A DNA stretch of 64,000 bases from Bacillus sp. ISL-34 (lineage in GTDB: Bacteria; Bacillota; Bacilli; Bacillales; DSM-1321): positions 1-64,000 of the forward strand of contig NZ_JAGGQJ010000013.1 in the NCBI RefSeq assembly GCF_018613325.1, written 5' to 3'. The notes under the pieces were generated by a model that saw nothing but the letters and a program-made list of their open reading frames with translations, was not told where the DNA came from and did not search any database. Each line of letters opens with the position of its first letter. Within the stretch, counting starts at the first letter, position 1. Of this stretch, positions 56,133 through 64,000 are shown one piece after another. A program made the translations under genes and the position numbers.

Positions 56133-56166
56133 CGTGTACCGTCCCCAAACTTGGGTACGATACACG
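56133..56166 (-). terminator. Terminator of the liv operon
   Basis: CGTGTATCG...ACGGTACACG on the minus strand forms a hairpin with inner stem CCCAAGTTTGGG, followed by TTTTTTT. It lies about 70 bp after the binding-protein stop codon. Confidence 0.9.
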
Positions 56167-56237
56167 CACAAGTAAATAACAAAATGCTAAACTAGCATAC
56201 TACACCGGCCCCGGGATACCTGCATCCCTTTACCCAG

Positions 56238-57419
56238 TTAACGGATAGGGACTACTTTCCCGTTTTCTACTGCACCGACAACAATGGTTGATGCAAATCC
56301 TCCATTTTCATCAATCGAGGGAATATCGTATATTTTTTGATCTGGCCCTATATTTGAAAGTCCATCTTGCATATGTTTACGGATGGCCTTGGCATCATCA
56401 ACGCTGCCTGCAGATTTCATCGCTTCCACAAACGCATACATGGCGATATAATTCAATCCTACTTCTGAGCTTGGATCTTCCTTATAATTCTTTTGATATT
56501 TCTCAACGAAAGCAGGTACTGCTTCTTCATCTGAGTCCATCAGTGGCAGAACGCCAATCGAGCCTTCCAATGTTTCATATGACCCTGCAATCGGCTTCAT
56601 TTGATCCAGCTTTGCTTGATCCATGATGATGAAACCGCCCTTAAATCCTAGCTCCCGTGCTTGCTTCGCTACTTTTGCCGTAGGTTCGGAAGCACCACCG
56701 ATAAATAGCACATCAGGATCTTTTTTCAAGGCATTGGTGACAATCGTAAAGAAATCGGTTTCTTTGGCGAAATCAATCGAGGAATTATAAACGACTTTTC
56801 CGCCTTGCTTTTCCCAATGTGGAAGCACGGCTTCCGTCCAGTCTTTACCGTATTGCGAAGATGTTGGCAAAGCGGCAATCTTCTTGCCGAAATGTTCCAT
56901 TGCATATGTTGTAAAAGGTTCGATATACCCCTCGTAATTCGGTGGAATTCGAACGGTTAATGAATTTCCGCTCTCGGTCACTGCCGGCTCACTCGTATAT
57001 GCACCAATGATGAATTCCTCTTGTTCATTAAAAACCTGAAGTGCCAGCACACCTCCGCTATGAGGCGTGAAAATGATCGGCGTATCATATTCCTGAATTA
57101 ATCGTTTAGCATTCGACCCAGTTTCATTGGGTAGATATTTATCATCCAACGAAACTAGATTCAATGTGTATTTCTTACCATCCACTTCAAACCCACCGGC
57201 ATCGTTAATTTCATTGACAGCCATTTCTACACCATTCAATGTCCGTTTCCCATATAACGCTGCTGCCCCGCTTAAAGGACCGCTAAAACCGATGTTAACC
57301 ACATTTTCACTTTTGCCTTTACTGCCACTGCTTGACACAGGGCTATCCCCTTTATTGCACCCGGTCAACACAGTGATCATTAGCAGGAGAAAGACAAATA
57401 ATACTTTCAGTTTTTTCAT
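56238..57419 (-). CDS. ABC transporter substrate-binding lipoprotein (LivJ type)
   Basis: This protein of about 393 residues starts with a lipoprotein signal (MKKLKVLFVFLLLMITVLTG, then Cys 21) and continues as a type I periplasmic-binding fold (VVNIGFSGPLSGAAALYGKR). An upstream in-frame start at 57452 would overlap livF and lose the clear GGGGGA ribosome binding site, so I use 57419. It delivers substrate to LivHMGF on the outer face of the membrane. The ligand may be a branched-chain amino acid, an amide or an aromatic acid. It is unusual in being last in the operon, not first. Confidence 0.9.
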   Translation of the reverse strand: MKKLKVLFVFLLLMITVLTGCNKGDSPVSSSGSKGKSENVVNIGFSGPLSGAAALYGKRTLNGVEMAVNEINDAGGFEVDGKKYTLNLVSLDDKYLPNETGSNAKRLIQEYDTPIIFTPHSGGVLALQVFNEQEEFIIGAYTSEPAVTESGNSLTVRIPPNYEGYIEPFTTYAMEHFGKKIAALPTSSQYGKDWTEAVLPHWEKQGGKVVYNSSIDFAKETDFFTIVTNALKKDPDVLFIGGASEPTAKVAKQARELGFKGGFIIMDQAKLDQMKPIAGSYETLEGSIGVLPLMDSDEEAVPAFVEKYQKNYKEDPSSEVGLNYIAMYAFVEAMKSAGSVDDAKAIRKHMQDGLSNIGPDQKIYDIPSIDENGGFASTIVVGAVENGKVVPIR

Positions 57420-57441
57420 AAAAATCCCCCATTCAATTTTT

Positions 57442-58149
57442 TCAGGCCCCAATATACGCTTTCCTTACTTCATCATTGGCTAATAACTCACTTGCTGTCC
57501 CTTGAACGACAATTTCCCCATTTTCAAAAACATATCCTTTATCTGCAATGCCAAGAGCAGCATTTGCGTTTTGTTCAGCAAGCAGGACAGTGATTCCTTC
57601 GCGGTTTATTTCTTCAATGACCCGAAACATTTGTTCGACAATAAGTGGAGCGAGTCCCACTGAAGGCTCATCAAGCATCAACAATTTCGGTTTCGACATC
57701 AAAGCTCTTCCAATTGCGAGCATTTGCTGTTGGCCGCCACTCAGGCTTCCCGCCTCATCATGATGCTTTTCTTTTAAAATAGGGAATAAGTGATAGACGT
57801 ATTCCAAGGAATCCTTGATTTCCGCTTTCTTCTTTCGATGCACATAAGCACCCATCCTCAGATTTTCCTGGACTGTCATCTGTGGAAACAGTTTACGTCC
57901 TTCGGCACACTGGACGATTCCCTCCCGAACATTCTTATCCGGGGCACGGCCCCCTATCGGCATGCCCAGAAAGTGAATTTCCCCCTTGGACAGCTTACTG
58001 ATTCCGCTTATGGAACGAAAAGTCGTGCTTTTTCCTGCCCCATTAGCTCCTAACAAAACAACGATCTCTCCCTTGGCAACTTCGATATTCACATGTTTTA
58101 TCGCAGTGAAACTCCCATAATTCACGGCGACATCTGTTAACTTAAGCAC
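57442..58149 (-). CDS. livF: Branched-chain amino acid-type ABC ATPase LivF
   Basis: This 235-residue ATPase has Walker A GANGAGKST, signature LSGGQQQM, Walker B LLMLDEPSVGLAP and the H-loop region LLAEQNANAAL. I place the start at the GTG at 58149 (MLKLTDVAVNYG), eight bases after GGGAGG, overlapping the livG stop by 8 bp. The longer open frame to 58221 would extend into livG. It energises uptake together with LivG. Confidence 0.93.
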   Translation of the reverse strand: MLKLTDVAVNYGSFTAIKHVNIEVAKGEIVVLLGANGAGKSTTFRSISGISKLSKGEIHFLGMPIGGRAPDKNVREGIVQCAEGRKLFPQMTVQENLRMGAYVHRKKKAEIKDSLEYVYHLFPILKEKHHDEAGSLSGGQQQMLAIGRALMSKPKLLMLDEPSVGLAPLIVEQMFRVIEEINREGITVLLAEQNANAALGIADKGYVFENGEIVVQGTASELLANDEVRKAYIGA

Positions 58150-58912
58150 TGGCACTACCTCCCAAATAGGCTTTAATGACCGCTTCATTTCCGCGGATTT
58201 CCTTAGGTGTGCCCTCGGCAATTTTTTCCCCGTAATTAAGGACCATGATGTGATCTGCCAAGTTCATGATCATATGCATTTTGTGCTCGATCAAACAAAC
58301 GGTCAGTCCCGATCGATTCAATTTTTTAATCAGTTCTGTCAAGCCTTCCGTTTCATCCGGGTTGATTCCCGCAGCAGGTTCATCAAGAAAGATAATTTCC
58401 GGCTCCGTCGCAAGGGCAAGGGCAATGGCTGTCCGTTTCTTTTCCTCCTGCGAGATGCTGGAGACCATTCTGTCAGCCGATTCCGTCAATCCAACAATAT
58501 CAAGCACCTCCATTGCCTTATCCCTGCATGCCGCTTCCTCCCTTTTTAAACGTCTTGTTCTTAGAATGGCATCCATCAAATTGGATTTGGTTCGCAGTCT
58601 ATGACCGACAATGACATTATCCAACACGGTAGATTGATCAAAAAGGCTTGTCGTTTGAAAGGTTCTTGAGATTCCGAGCCCCGCTATTTCATTGGCGGGA
58701 AGTTTGGTGATATCAATCCCTTTAAAAAGGACCGTCCCGGAAGTTGGTCGATGAAAGCCACTGATCAAGTTGAAAAAAGTGGATTTTCCTGCACCATTTG
58801 GTCCGATTATTGCATTGATTCTACCTTTTTCAATCTTAAAATCCACATTATTGACGGCCGCCAATCCTCCAAACCGCTTTGTCAAATTCTTAGTTTCGAT
58901 TAGCAAATTCAT
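58142..58912 (-). CDS. livG: Branched-chain amino acid-type ABC ATPase LivG
   Basis: This 256-residue ATPase has Walker A GPNGAGKST, Walker B IIFLDEPAAGINPDE and the H-loop LIEHKMHMI. The ABC signature, normally LSYGEQ-like, reads SSISQEEKKRTAIALALA, a divergent form. Length and N-terminus (LLIETKNLTKRFGGLAAVNN) are normal. The livM gene overlaps its start by 4 bp. Confidence 0.92.
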   Translation of the reverse strand: MNLLIETKNLTKRFGGLAAVNNVDFKIEKGRINAIIGPNGAGKSTFFNLISGFHRPTSGTVLFKGIDITKLPANEIAGLGISRTFQTTSLFDQSTVLDNVIVGHRLRTKSNLMDAILRTRRLKREEAACRDKAMEVLDIVGLTESADRMVSSISQEEKKRTAIALALATEPEIIFLDEPAAGINPDETEGLTELIKKLNRSGLTVCLIEHKMHMIMNLADHIMVLNYGEKIAEGTPKEIRGNEAVIKAYLGGSASA

Positions 58913-59904
58913 CCCTCCTCAGCTTTTATGTGCATTTCGCTCCTCACCCTGGACAGTTCATTATCTTTTCGTTTTCTTTGCCGATCAAAGAAGGCCCCTG
59001 CAATTCCGCGCGGATAAAAGATAATGATCACCGTAAGCAATGGCCCGAATATCAACATTCGATATTCTTGAAGGAATTGCAGATTCTGCGAAAGGATTAC
59101 TAACAATAACGTTCCTACCAACGGACCTGAAAGTGTCCCGATTCCACCAACCAATAAATACATCAATAGATCGAACATTATGGCAGTTGATCCGATATCA
59201 GGTCCAATGAAACGAATGAATGAAGCATACAAGGCACCTGCCAAACCTGCAAAGAATGTGGATAGGACAAATGCGGTTAACTTATTCTTCATTGTGGATA
59301 TACCAATCGTTTGTGCAAGGTCCTCGCTGTTCCTGATGGCCATATACGTCCTGCCGGTCAACGAGCGTATAATTCGATACACGATTAAAATCACTGCAAG
59401 CAGGAAAATGAGGACTAAATAATATTGGGATGCTGCAGTATCGAATGTGATCGGCCCTATATTCCCAGGAGCAGGGATACCGATCAATCCCCTAACCCCC
59501 TCTGTAAGTCCCTCCCATTTATCGATGACCAGATATATGATGTAACCCACACATAGGGTATAAATCGCGAAAAAGTGTTCCTTTGTCCTCAGCGCGATCA
59601 AACCGATTAAAAACCCAATTGCACATGTGATTAAACATGCCCCTAGAAGTGCCAGCCAAAAGTTCATTCCCGCTTTTACGGTCAGGAGGCCAAGTGAATA
59701 TGCTCCAATCGCAAAAAAACCAGCATGTGCAAGCGAAAGATAACCAGTATAGCCTGCTAATAAATTGATTCCATAAACAGCTATCGCCCAGATGAACGAA
59801 AGTGTCAGCATATGGAGATAATAGTCGTTTTGCGCGATAAAGGGGAATGAAAAAGCAAAGATGATAAGAGCGATAATCCCATTTCTTTTCGTTAATATCT
59901 TCAC
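58909..59904 (-). CDS. livM: Branched-chain amino acid-type ABC permease LivM
   Basis: This permease of about 331 residues has 9-10 hydrophobic segments and the family stretches GYTGYLSLAHAGFFAIGAYS, AIRNSEDLAQTIGISTMKNK and VGGIGTLSGPLVG. I use the GTG at 59904, a few bases after GGGGAGAGG; the frame is open to 59925. The C-terminus has a charged cytoplasmic tail (RQRKRKDNELSR). It overlaps livG by 4 bp. Confidence 0.92.
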   Translation of the reverse strand: MKILTKRNGIIALIIFAFSFPFIAQNDYYLHMLTLSFIWAIAVYGINLLAGYTGYLSLAHAGFFAIGAYSLGLLTVKAGMNFWLALLGACLITCAIGFLIGLIALRTKEHFFAIYTLCVGYIIYLVIDKWEGLTEGVRGLIGIPAPGNIGPITFDTAASQYYLVLIFLLAVILIVYRIIRSLTGRTYMAIRNSEDLAQTIGISTMKNKLTAFVLSTFFAGLAGALYASFIRFIGPDIGSTAIMFDLLMYLLVGGIGTLSGPLVGTLLLVILSQNLQFLQEYRMLIFGPLLTVIIIFYPRGIAGAFFDRQRKRKDNELSRVRSEMHIKAEEG

Positions 59905-59905
59905 G

Positions 59906-60769
59906 CTACCTCTCCCCCTTTGCAAAAAGACCTGTTGGTTTCACCGTTAATATTACGACTAAAAGTATGAATGCAATGATGTCTTTATAATCATTTGAAA
60001 TATAAGTTGCGCCAAGGCTCTCACTGAAACCTAGGATATATCCGCCTACGATCGCCCCCGGGATGCTCCCCATCCCGCCCAATATGATAATGACGAAGGC
60101 TTTTAGGATGACTAAATGGCCCATGCCGGGAAAAACAAGGTTAATCGGTGATGCAAGGGATGAAGCGATGGCTGCTAATCCACCCGATATCATGAAGGTG
60201 AGCATCGCGACTTTATTAATGTTGATTCCCACCAATGACGCACCTTCACGGCTTTGGGACATCGCTATTATCGTCGAACCGGTATAAGTTTTCTTTAGGA
60301 AAAGGTAAAGTAAAACCATCACTGCGATAGCTGACACGATTATCAATAATCGCTGAAGTGTGAACGTCAGTCCCAGGATATTGACGACTTGACCGTATGG
60401 AGAAGTCATTGTATGGAAGTCGGCACCCCAGACAAATTGGGCAAAAGCTTCAAGAAAAAGGAGAATGCCGATTGCTGCAATCTTATCGTGCAATGGAGGT
60501 GCCTCCCTTAACAGGCGGAACACGAAACGTTCCAAAAGGACTCCCAACAAACCAACAACGATAATGGATACGAACATGGCAATCCAGTAATTGACCCCAT
60601 ATAATGTCATCATTGACAACGTGATATATCCACCCAACATATATAGGGCACCGTGTGCAAAGTTCGGGATATGCAAAATTCCATATACTAGCGTCAATCC
60701 CAGGGCAACAAGACTATATACGCTGCCAATCGTCAAACCATTAAAAAGCTGCTGGATCAAAATTTCCAT
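59906..60769 (-). CDS. livH: Branched-chain amino acid-type ABC permease LivH
   Basis: This 287-residue permease has the family signature IGSVYSLVALGLTLVYGILH, followed by NFAHGALYMLGGY, and the coupling loop AMSQSREGASLVGININKV. It is first gene of the operon, downstream of a long untranslated leader with a consensus sigma-54 promoter (61251-61266) and a cre (61020-61035). A strong SD (AGGAGG) precedes the ATG. Confidence 0.92.
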   Translation of the reverse strand: MEILIQQLFNGLTIGSVYSLVALGLTLVYGILHIPNFAHGALYMLGGYITLSMMTLYGVNYWIAMFVSIIVVGLLGVLLERFVFRLLREAPPLHDKIAAIGILLFLEAFAQFVWGADFHTMTSPYGQVVNILGLTFTLQRLLIIVSAIAVMVLLYLFLKKTYTGSTIIAMSQSREGASLVGININKVAMLTFMISGGLAAIASSLASPINLVFPGMGHLVILKAFVIIILGGMGSIPGAIVGGYILGFSESLGATYISNDYKDIIAFILLVVILTVKPTGLFAKGER

Positions 60770-61019
60770 TTACTTCCTCCTTGATAATTATTGAATTTCA
60801 CTTTGCTGCTATGTCCTTCACTGGCCTACAATCCTGTCCATATTTCTAAAGCATACATCTGCGACGAAACACACTTTCACTTATTCCTCCACGGTCTCAG
60901 CCTCTCCGGGAGGAACAGTAATTTAGTCGATCAATTCAAATAGGAACTGTTTGTTTTATGTCCCTATATTCTCCGCCTACAGATATAGATTAGGTGTAAC
61001 GGAAAAAACCCTCGGTTGT

Positions 61020-61035
61020 TTGTTAGCGCTTTCAT
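61020..61035 (-). promoter_or_regulatory. Perfect cre in the liv leader
   Basis: On the minus strand ATGAAAGCGCTAACAA matches WTGNAARCGNWWWCAW at every position. It lies about 250 bp before livH and about 200 bp downstream of the sigma-54 start point. CcpA could block elongation there. Confidence 0.7.
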
Positions 61036-61250
61036 TTCTAATGACCACTTAATTCAATTGGATATCATCATAGTTTCCTTGACTCTACTTAAAGATTAAG
61101 TGGTATGTTGACAAGCATATGCTGTTTTTAGGGATAGCCAATGATTCCATCTTCTCTTTTATAACGGTTTACCCATGGTAATCGTCTGGATCATTCACTC
61201 CTTCCACACCTCTAAAGGACCATTACGTAGATTAATTTCCTGTATATAAA

Positions 61251-61266
61251 TGCAAGTGCCGTGCCA
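61251..61266 (-). promoter_or_regulatory. Sigma-54 (SigL) promoter
   Basis: On the minus strand TGGCACGGCACTTGCA is a full match to TGGCAC-N5-TTGCW, with the GG and GC exactly ten bases apart. Transcription would start near 61239 and run into livH, leaving a leader of about 470 bases. The adjacent sigma-54 activator gene makes the assignment strong. Confidence 0.8.
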
Positions 61267-61307
61267 AACATTAAATCACCATCAATACGACTATTCACCT
61301 GTCTGTT

Positions 61308-61323
61308 AATTCATTATTGAATT
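61308..61323. promoter_or_regulatory. Palindrome upstream of the sigma-54 promoter
   Basis: AATTCA-TTAT-TGAATT is a perfect inverted repeat about 45 bp upstream of the -24 element. It may be an activator (upstream) site, though such sites usually lie 80-200 bp away. Confidence 0.35.
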
Positions 61324-61768
61324 GTAAGAAATCAAAAGTATCGGTTCCATACGGCATGTCCTTCATTCACTATTGACTGAAAAAATCATTTCTGAATCAA
61401 TTAAAAAATTAAATGAATACATAAAATGAAAAACATCCAAAAACCACCTTCACAACAACAATCCTTTCTTGCAATAGCAGGTAATCTTCTGGATAATTTA
61501 AAACCCTACCTTGATCTTGCTAACACGATAATATTTTTCCTTATTTATTTGAATATTAGAAAAAAAATAAAGATATATTTTGAACAAGAACTGAATAACA
61601 ATCTATAAAATGATGAAGCATTTCCTTCCATCCTGTCTACTAGATAGCAAGTCACCCATCTTTTGAGATGGATATACCTACATTCCTTTCATCTGAATTT
61701 ATTTAATTTTCCTCCTTCAAAGTACTTAACCCCATGTAATTCGCCTATCGTATATTAATAGTCAAAAA

Positions 61769-61815
61769 AACAGCACCTCCATTGTTGGATAATGTCCAAC
61801 AATGGAGGTGCTGTT
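61769..61815 (-). terminator. Terminator of the sigma-54 activator gene
   Basis: A perfect 21-bp stem (61769-61789 with 61795-61815) and a five-base loop are followed on the minus strand by TTTTT, ten bases after the stop codon. The stem resembles the orphan hairpin at 5073-5119. Confidence 0.93.
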
Positions 61816-61824
61816 CATACTTAC

Positions 61825-63522
61825 CTATTCTTTTCCACTGACCTTTAATCGATATTTTTTAAGTTTCCTTACAATTGTTGCCTGACTGGAATCAAGGGCT
61901 TCTGCGATTTCATATGTAGTTTGGTAGGTTTGGGCCGCTTTCGTCAGAATTTCCTTTTCGGCCCTTTCCACCGCTTCTTTTAAAGTTAGGGTAGCATTGA
62001 GGTTCGGCTGATTCCGATTTTCCGGCTGATATTCTTCCGGAAGGTCGTTAATCGATAATATTTGATTATCCGTAAGCACGACGAGCCTTTCCACTATATT
62101 AATCAATTCACGGACATTTCCTGGCCAATCATGTTGATAAAAATATTCCTTCAACCGCGAATCTATTTCTTTTGAGAATTTATATTGTTCGTTTGCCTTT
62201 GTTAAAAATAAGTCAGTCAATGCCAAGATATCCTCTCTTCTTTCCCTAAGAGGAGGAATTGTAATCGGAATGACATTCAGCCTATAAAAGAGGTCTTCAC
62301 GAAAATCACCCGATTTGACCATTTCCGATAGATTTCGGTTCGTGGCTGCTATTATGCGAACATCAATTTTCTTTGGCTTTGTACCTCCGATTCTTTGGAT
62401 CTCCCTTTCCTGAAGGGCTCGAAGCAGCTTCACCTGAAGCTGCAGGGGAAGCTCACCGACTTCATCCAGGAATAAGATCCCACTCTCTGCCAGCTCAAAC
62501 ATCCCTGGTTTGCCTTTTTGATTGGCTCCGGTAAATGCCCCTCCTTCATATCCAAAGAGCTCGGATTCCAATAAATCAGCAGGTATTGCCCCACAATTTA
62601 TTTTGATGAAATCCCCTTTTTTAGATCGGATGCTCCGATTATAAATATTGCGGGCAAGGACATCCTTTCCAACACCCGTTTCTCCCAGAATGAGTACGGT
62701 CGCATCGATATCCGATATTCTTTCAGCAATTTCATAAATCATTTTCATTTTATCACTGACAAATACGACTCCATCCTTGCTTGTTATCTTCCGCAGTTTC
62801 TCGATTTCCTGCTTATATTGATTATTCAGTTCATTAACTTTCGTCAACTCATGCATCAGTTCATTTAAATCGGATAAATCCCTTATATTCGTAACGACTT
62901 GCTCTATTTCCCCTTCTGCATTAAAAACGGGACTTCCTGTAATCAATGTTTCCTTTCCAGCAAAATTATCCTGTACGACTGATACCGTTCGTCTCAGCTT
63001 CACTACCTTATGTGTCACCGAAGCATTCAAGATGCCGCGTTTTATCAATTGGTCCACCGACTTGCCGATATAATACTCTTTTGGTATGCCAGTGATCCGT
63101 TCAATTGCCGAATTGGTATAAAGCGTGATTCCATCTTGATCCGTGATGTAGATCCCATCATAGGAATTTTCGATAATGGCATCCAGTGCGCGATTCAGTT
63201 TATCCGATTCATGAGCATCACTCAATAAATCATCCAAAAATTCTGTTTCACTGCCTATATATAGAATATTGTCAGCATCCATTTGTTTCATTAATAAAAA
63301 TAAATAACGCTTATCATGCAGCCTTGCAGCTGCAAGCCTTTTATTATCGAGAAATTGCCACTCATCGAATTGTTCGTTTAGTGTATTATTACCATCCTGA
63401 CTTAACGATTGATTAAAATAGTTACCCCAATCTTTTATCCGATTTGCAGAATCCACGACTAGTGCAGGAAAGGTCCACTCTTTGAACAAATTAATCTGAG
63501 AATCCTGTTTCACTTGATTCAT
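61825..63522 (-). CDS. PAS-domain sigma-54-dependent activator (RocR/BkdR class)
   Basis: This 565-residue enhancer-binding protein has an N-terminal sensory region, a PAS domain (about 112-215, IIENSYDGIYITDQDGITLY) and a coiled coil. A AAA+ domain follows with Walker A GETGVGKD and the sigma-54-contacting GAFTGA, then a C-terminal helix-turn-helix (TYEIAEALDSSQATIVRKLK). It lacks a phosphoreceiver domain, so it senses a ligand directly. The sigma-54 promoter of the liv operon lies 560 bp downstream. It probably activates livHMGF and its binding protein, and possibly other genes. Confidence 0.9.
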   Translation of the reverse strand: MNQVKQDSQINLFKEWTFPALVVDSANRIKDWGNYFNQSLSQDGNNTLNEQFDEWQFLDNKRLAAARLHDKRYLFLLMKQMDADNILYIGSETEFLDDLLSDAHESDKLNRALDAIIENSYDGIYITDQDGITLYTNSAIERITGIPKEYYIGKSVDQLIKRGILNASVTHKVVKLRRTVSVVQDNFAGKETLITGSPVFNAEGEIEQVVTNIRDLSDLNELMHELTKVNELNNQYKQEIEKLRKITSKDGVVFVSDKMKMIYEIAERISDIDATVLILGETGVGKDVLARNIYNRSIRSKKGDFIKINCGAIPADLLESELFGYEGGAFTGANQKGKPGMFELAESGILFLDEVGELPLQLQVKLLRALQEREIQRIGGTKPKKIDVRIIAATNRNLSEMVKSGDFREDLFYRLNVIPITIPPLRERREDILALTDLFLTKANEQYKFSKEIDSRLKEYFYQHDWPGNVRELINIVERLVVLTDNQILSINDLPEEYQPENRNQPNLNATLTLKEAVERAEKEILTKAAQTYQTTYEIAEALDSSQATIVRKLKKYRLKVSGKE

Positions 63523-63614
63523 TACTATTCACCGCCGCAAAAAGAATTCTTTTTAAGTACAATTCTGGATAAATTTCGAAACTCCTTTAAAATTGTCGAA
63601 TTTCGCTCCTAAAA

Positions 63615-63648
63615 AAAGTAGTGATGAAATAATTTTCATCACTACTTT
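63615..63648 (-). terminator. Terminator of the MaoC-like gene
   Basis: A 15-bp stem (AAAGTAGTGATGAAA with TTTCATCACTACTTT) is followed on the minus strand by a T-run, just after the stop codon. Confidence 0.9.
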
Positions 63649-63651
63649 CCC

Positions 63652-64000
63652 TCAGTAAGTCTTAAAAATAACTTCTCCACTGATCGCTTCCTTACCTGAC
63701 TGGTTAGTGGCCGCTACGTTGAAAAAATATCTATCCCCATTTTTTTCTTTTAGATCCGCTTGAAGAGTTATGACATCATTTAAGAAAATCATACCTTTGA
63801 AACGAATCTTGTATTCTTCGATAAAACCAATTTCATAAAGATTACTGAAAAGCTTTGCGAGGTTTCCCATCGTCCACATTCCATGTGCGATGATACCGGG
63901 GAGACCAGCATTTTTTGCTTCCTCATCAATCGTATGAATGGGATTGAAATCACCTGATGCGCCGGCATATTTAATGAGGTCCAATCGCGTTACAGGTGCA
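63652..64000 (-). CDS. MaoC-like hydratase, 5' end beyond the window
   Basis: The frame is open to the window edge, so the start is missing; at least 116 residues are present. Motif YAGASGDFNPIHTIDEEAKN contains the hydratase Asp/His pair of the hotdog-fold R-specific enoyl-CoA hydratases, followed by LPGIIAHGMWTMGNLAKL. It would add water to an enoyl-CoA, or belong to a two-subunit dehydratase of which this is the C-terminal-like half. Upstream genes are not visible. The last readable upstream codons give APVTRLDLIKYAG. Confidence 0.82.
   Translation of the reverse strand, partial: APVTRLDLIKYAGASGDFNPIHTIDEEAKNAGLPGIIAHGMWTMGNLAKLFSNLYEIGFIEEYKIRFKGMIFLNDVITLQADLKEKNGDRYFFNVAATNQSGKEAISGEVIFKTY

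Larger units (their letters stand above)
60770..61824. other. Control region of the liv operon
   Basis: About 1.05 kb without a supported gene. It holds, from right to left, the activator gene's terminator (61769-61815), a palindrome (61308-61323), the sigma-54 promoter (61251-61266), the cre (61020-61035) and the livH ribosome binding site. A 60-codon plus-strand frame at 61426-61608 has no ribosome binding site. Confidence 0.7.

Noticed and set aside
61426-61608. 60-codon plus-strand frame in the liv control region.
   Set aside because: No ribosome binding site, low-complexity AT-rich composition, and it lies within the upstream region of the sigma-54 promoter.

Overview
The window looks like chromosomal DNA from a low-GC Gram-positive spore former of the Bacillaceae. 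The Peribacillus / Bacillus simplex group is my best guess, from overall similarity to Bacillus proteins, strong AGGAGG-type ribosome binding sites, TTG/GTG starts, CcpA-type cre sites and a SigH-like sigma factor. No rRNA, tRNA, CRISPR, phage or intact insertion sequence was seen. Most of the window is accessory catabolism and transport, arranged as operons each with its own regulator.

Layout. 0-5 kb: cysJI (NADPH sulfite reductase) with the divergent LysR activator cysL. 5-9.4 kb: small single genes (HesB-like protein, SigH paralogue, DinB protein, MerR regulator). 9.8-16 kb: a tandem duplication of a two-gene unit, APC permease plus YtcJ-type amidohydrolase, followed by a GC-rich dispersed repeat. 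16.5-18.7 kb: D-cysteine desulfhydrase and a frameshifted GntR regulator. 19-30.5 kb: a ten-gene minus-strand aromatic catabolic operon (cupin, extradiol dioxygenase, SDR, ThDP enzyme, aldehyde dehydrogenase, aspartate-dehydrogenase-like protein, Rieske oxygenase alpha and beta, cis-diol dehydrogenase, double VOC protein) with its IclR regulator. A divergent MFS transporter at 31.9 kb has a matching promoter/operator.

33.8-39.9 kb: a tightly overlapping operon (amidohydrolase/deacetylase, DgaE-like PLP lyase, DgaF-like aldolase, KDG kinase, GntR regulator, GntP permease) that reads as a route from an N-acylated 2-amino sugar acid to pyruvate and glyceraldehyde 3-phosphate. 40.5-46.4 kb: acyl-CoA synthetase, MarR regulator with a divergent MFS efflux pump, a 21-bp-periodic repeat array, an IolW-like oxidoreductase and a DUF1801 protein. 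46.7-56 kb: cell-wall sugar recovery: a GlcNAc PTS (nagP) and the operon murQ-murR-murP-mupG-nagZ-namZ, preceded by a perfect cre and palindromes that are likely MurR operators. 56.2-63.5 kb: a branched-chain-amino-acid-type ABC transporter operon (livHMGF plus binding protein) with a consensus sigma-54 promoter and a perfect cre, next to a PAS-containing sigma-54 activator. The window ends inside a MaoC-like hydratase gene.

The most interesting points are: the unusual aromatic operon and its apparent shared IclR operator; the proposed N-acyl-aminosugar-acid pathway; MupG (the S. aureus route) combined with NagZ/NamZ (the B. subtilis route) in one operon; the sigma-54/CcpA control region of the liv operon; and the 21-bp repeat array.
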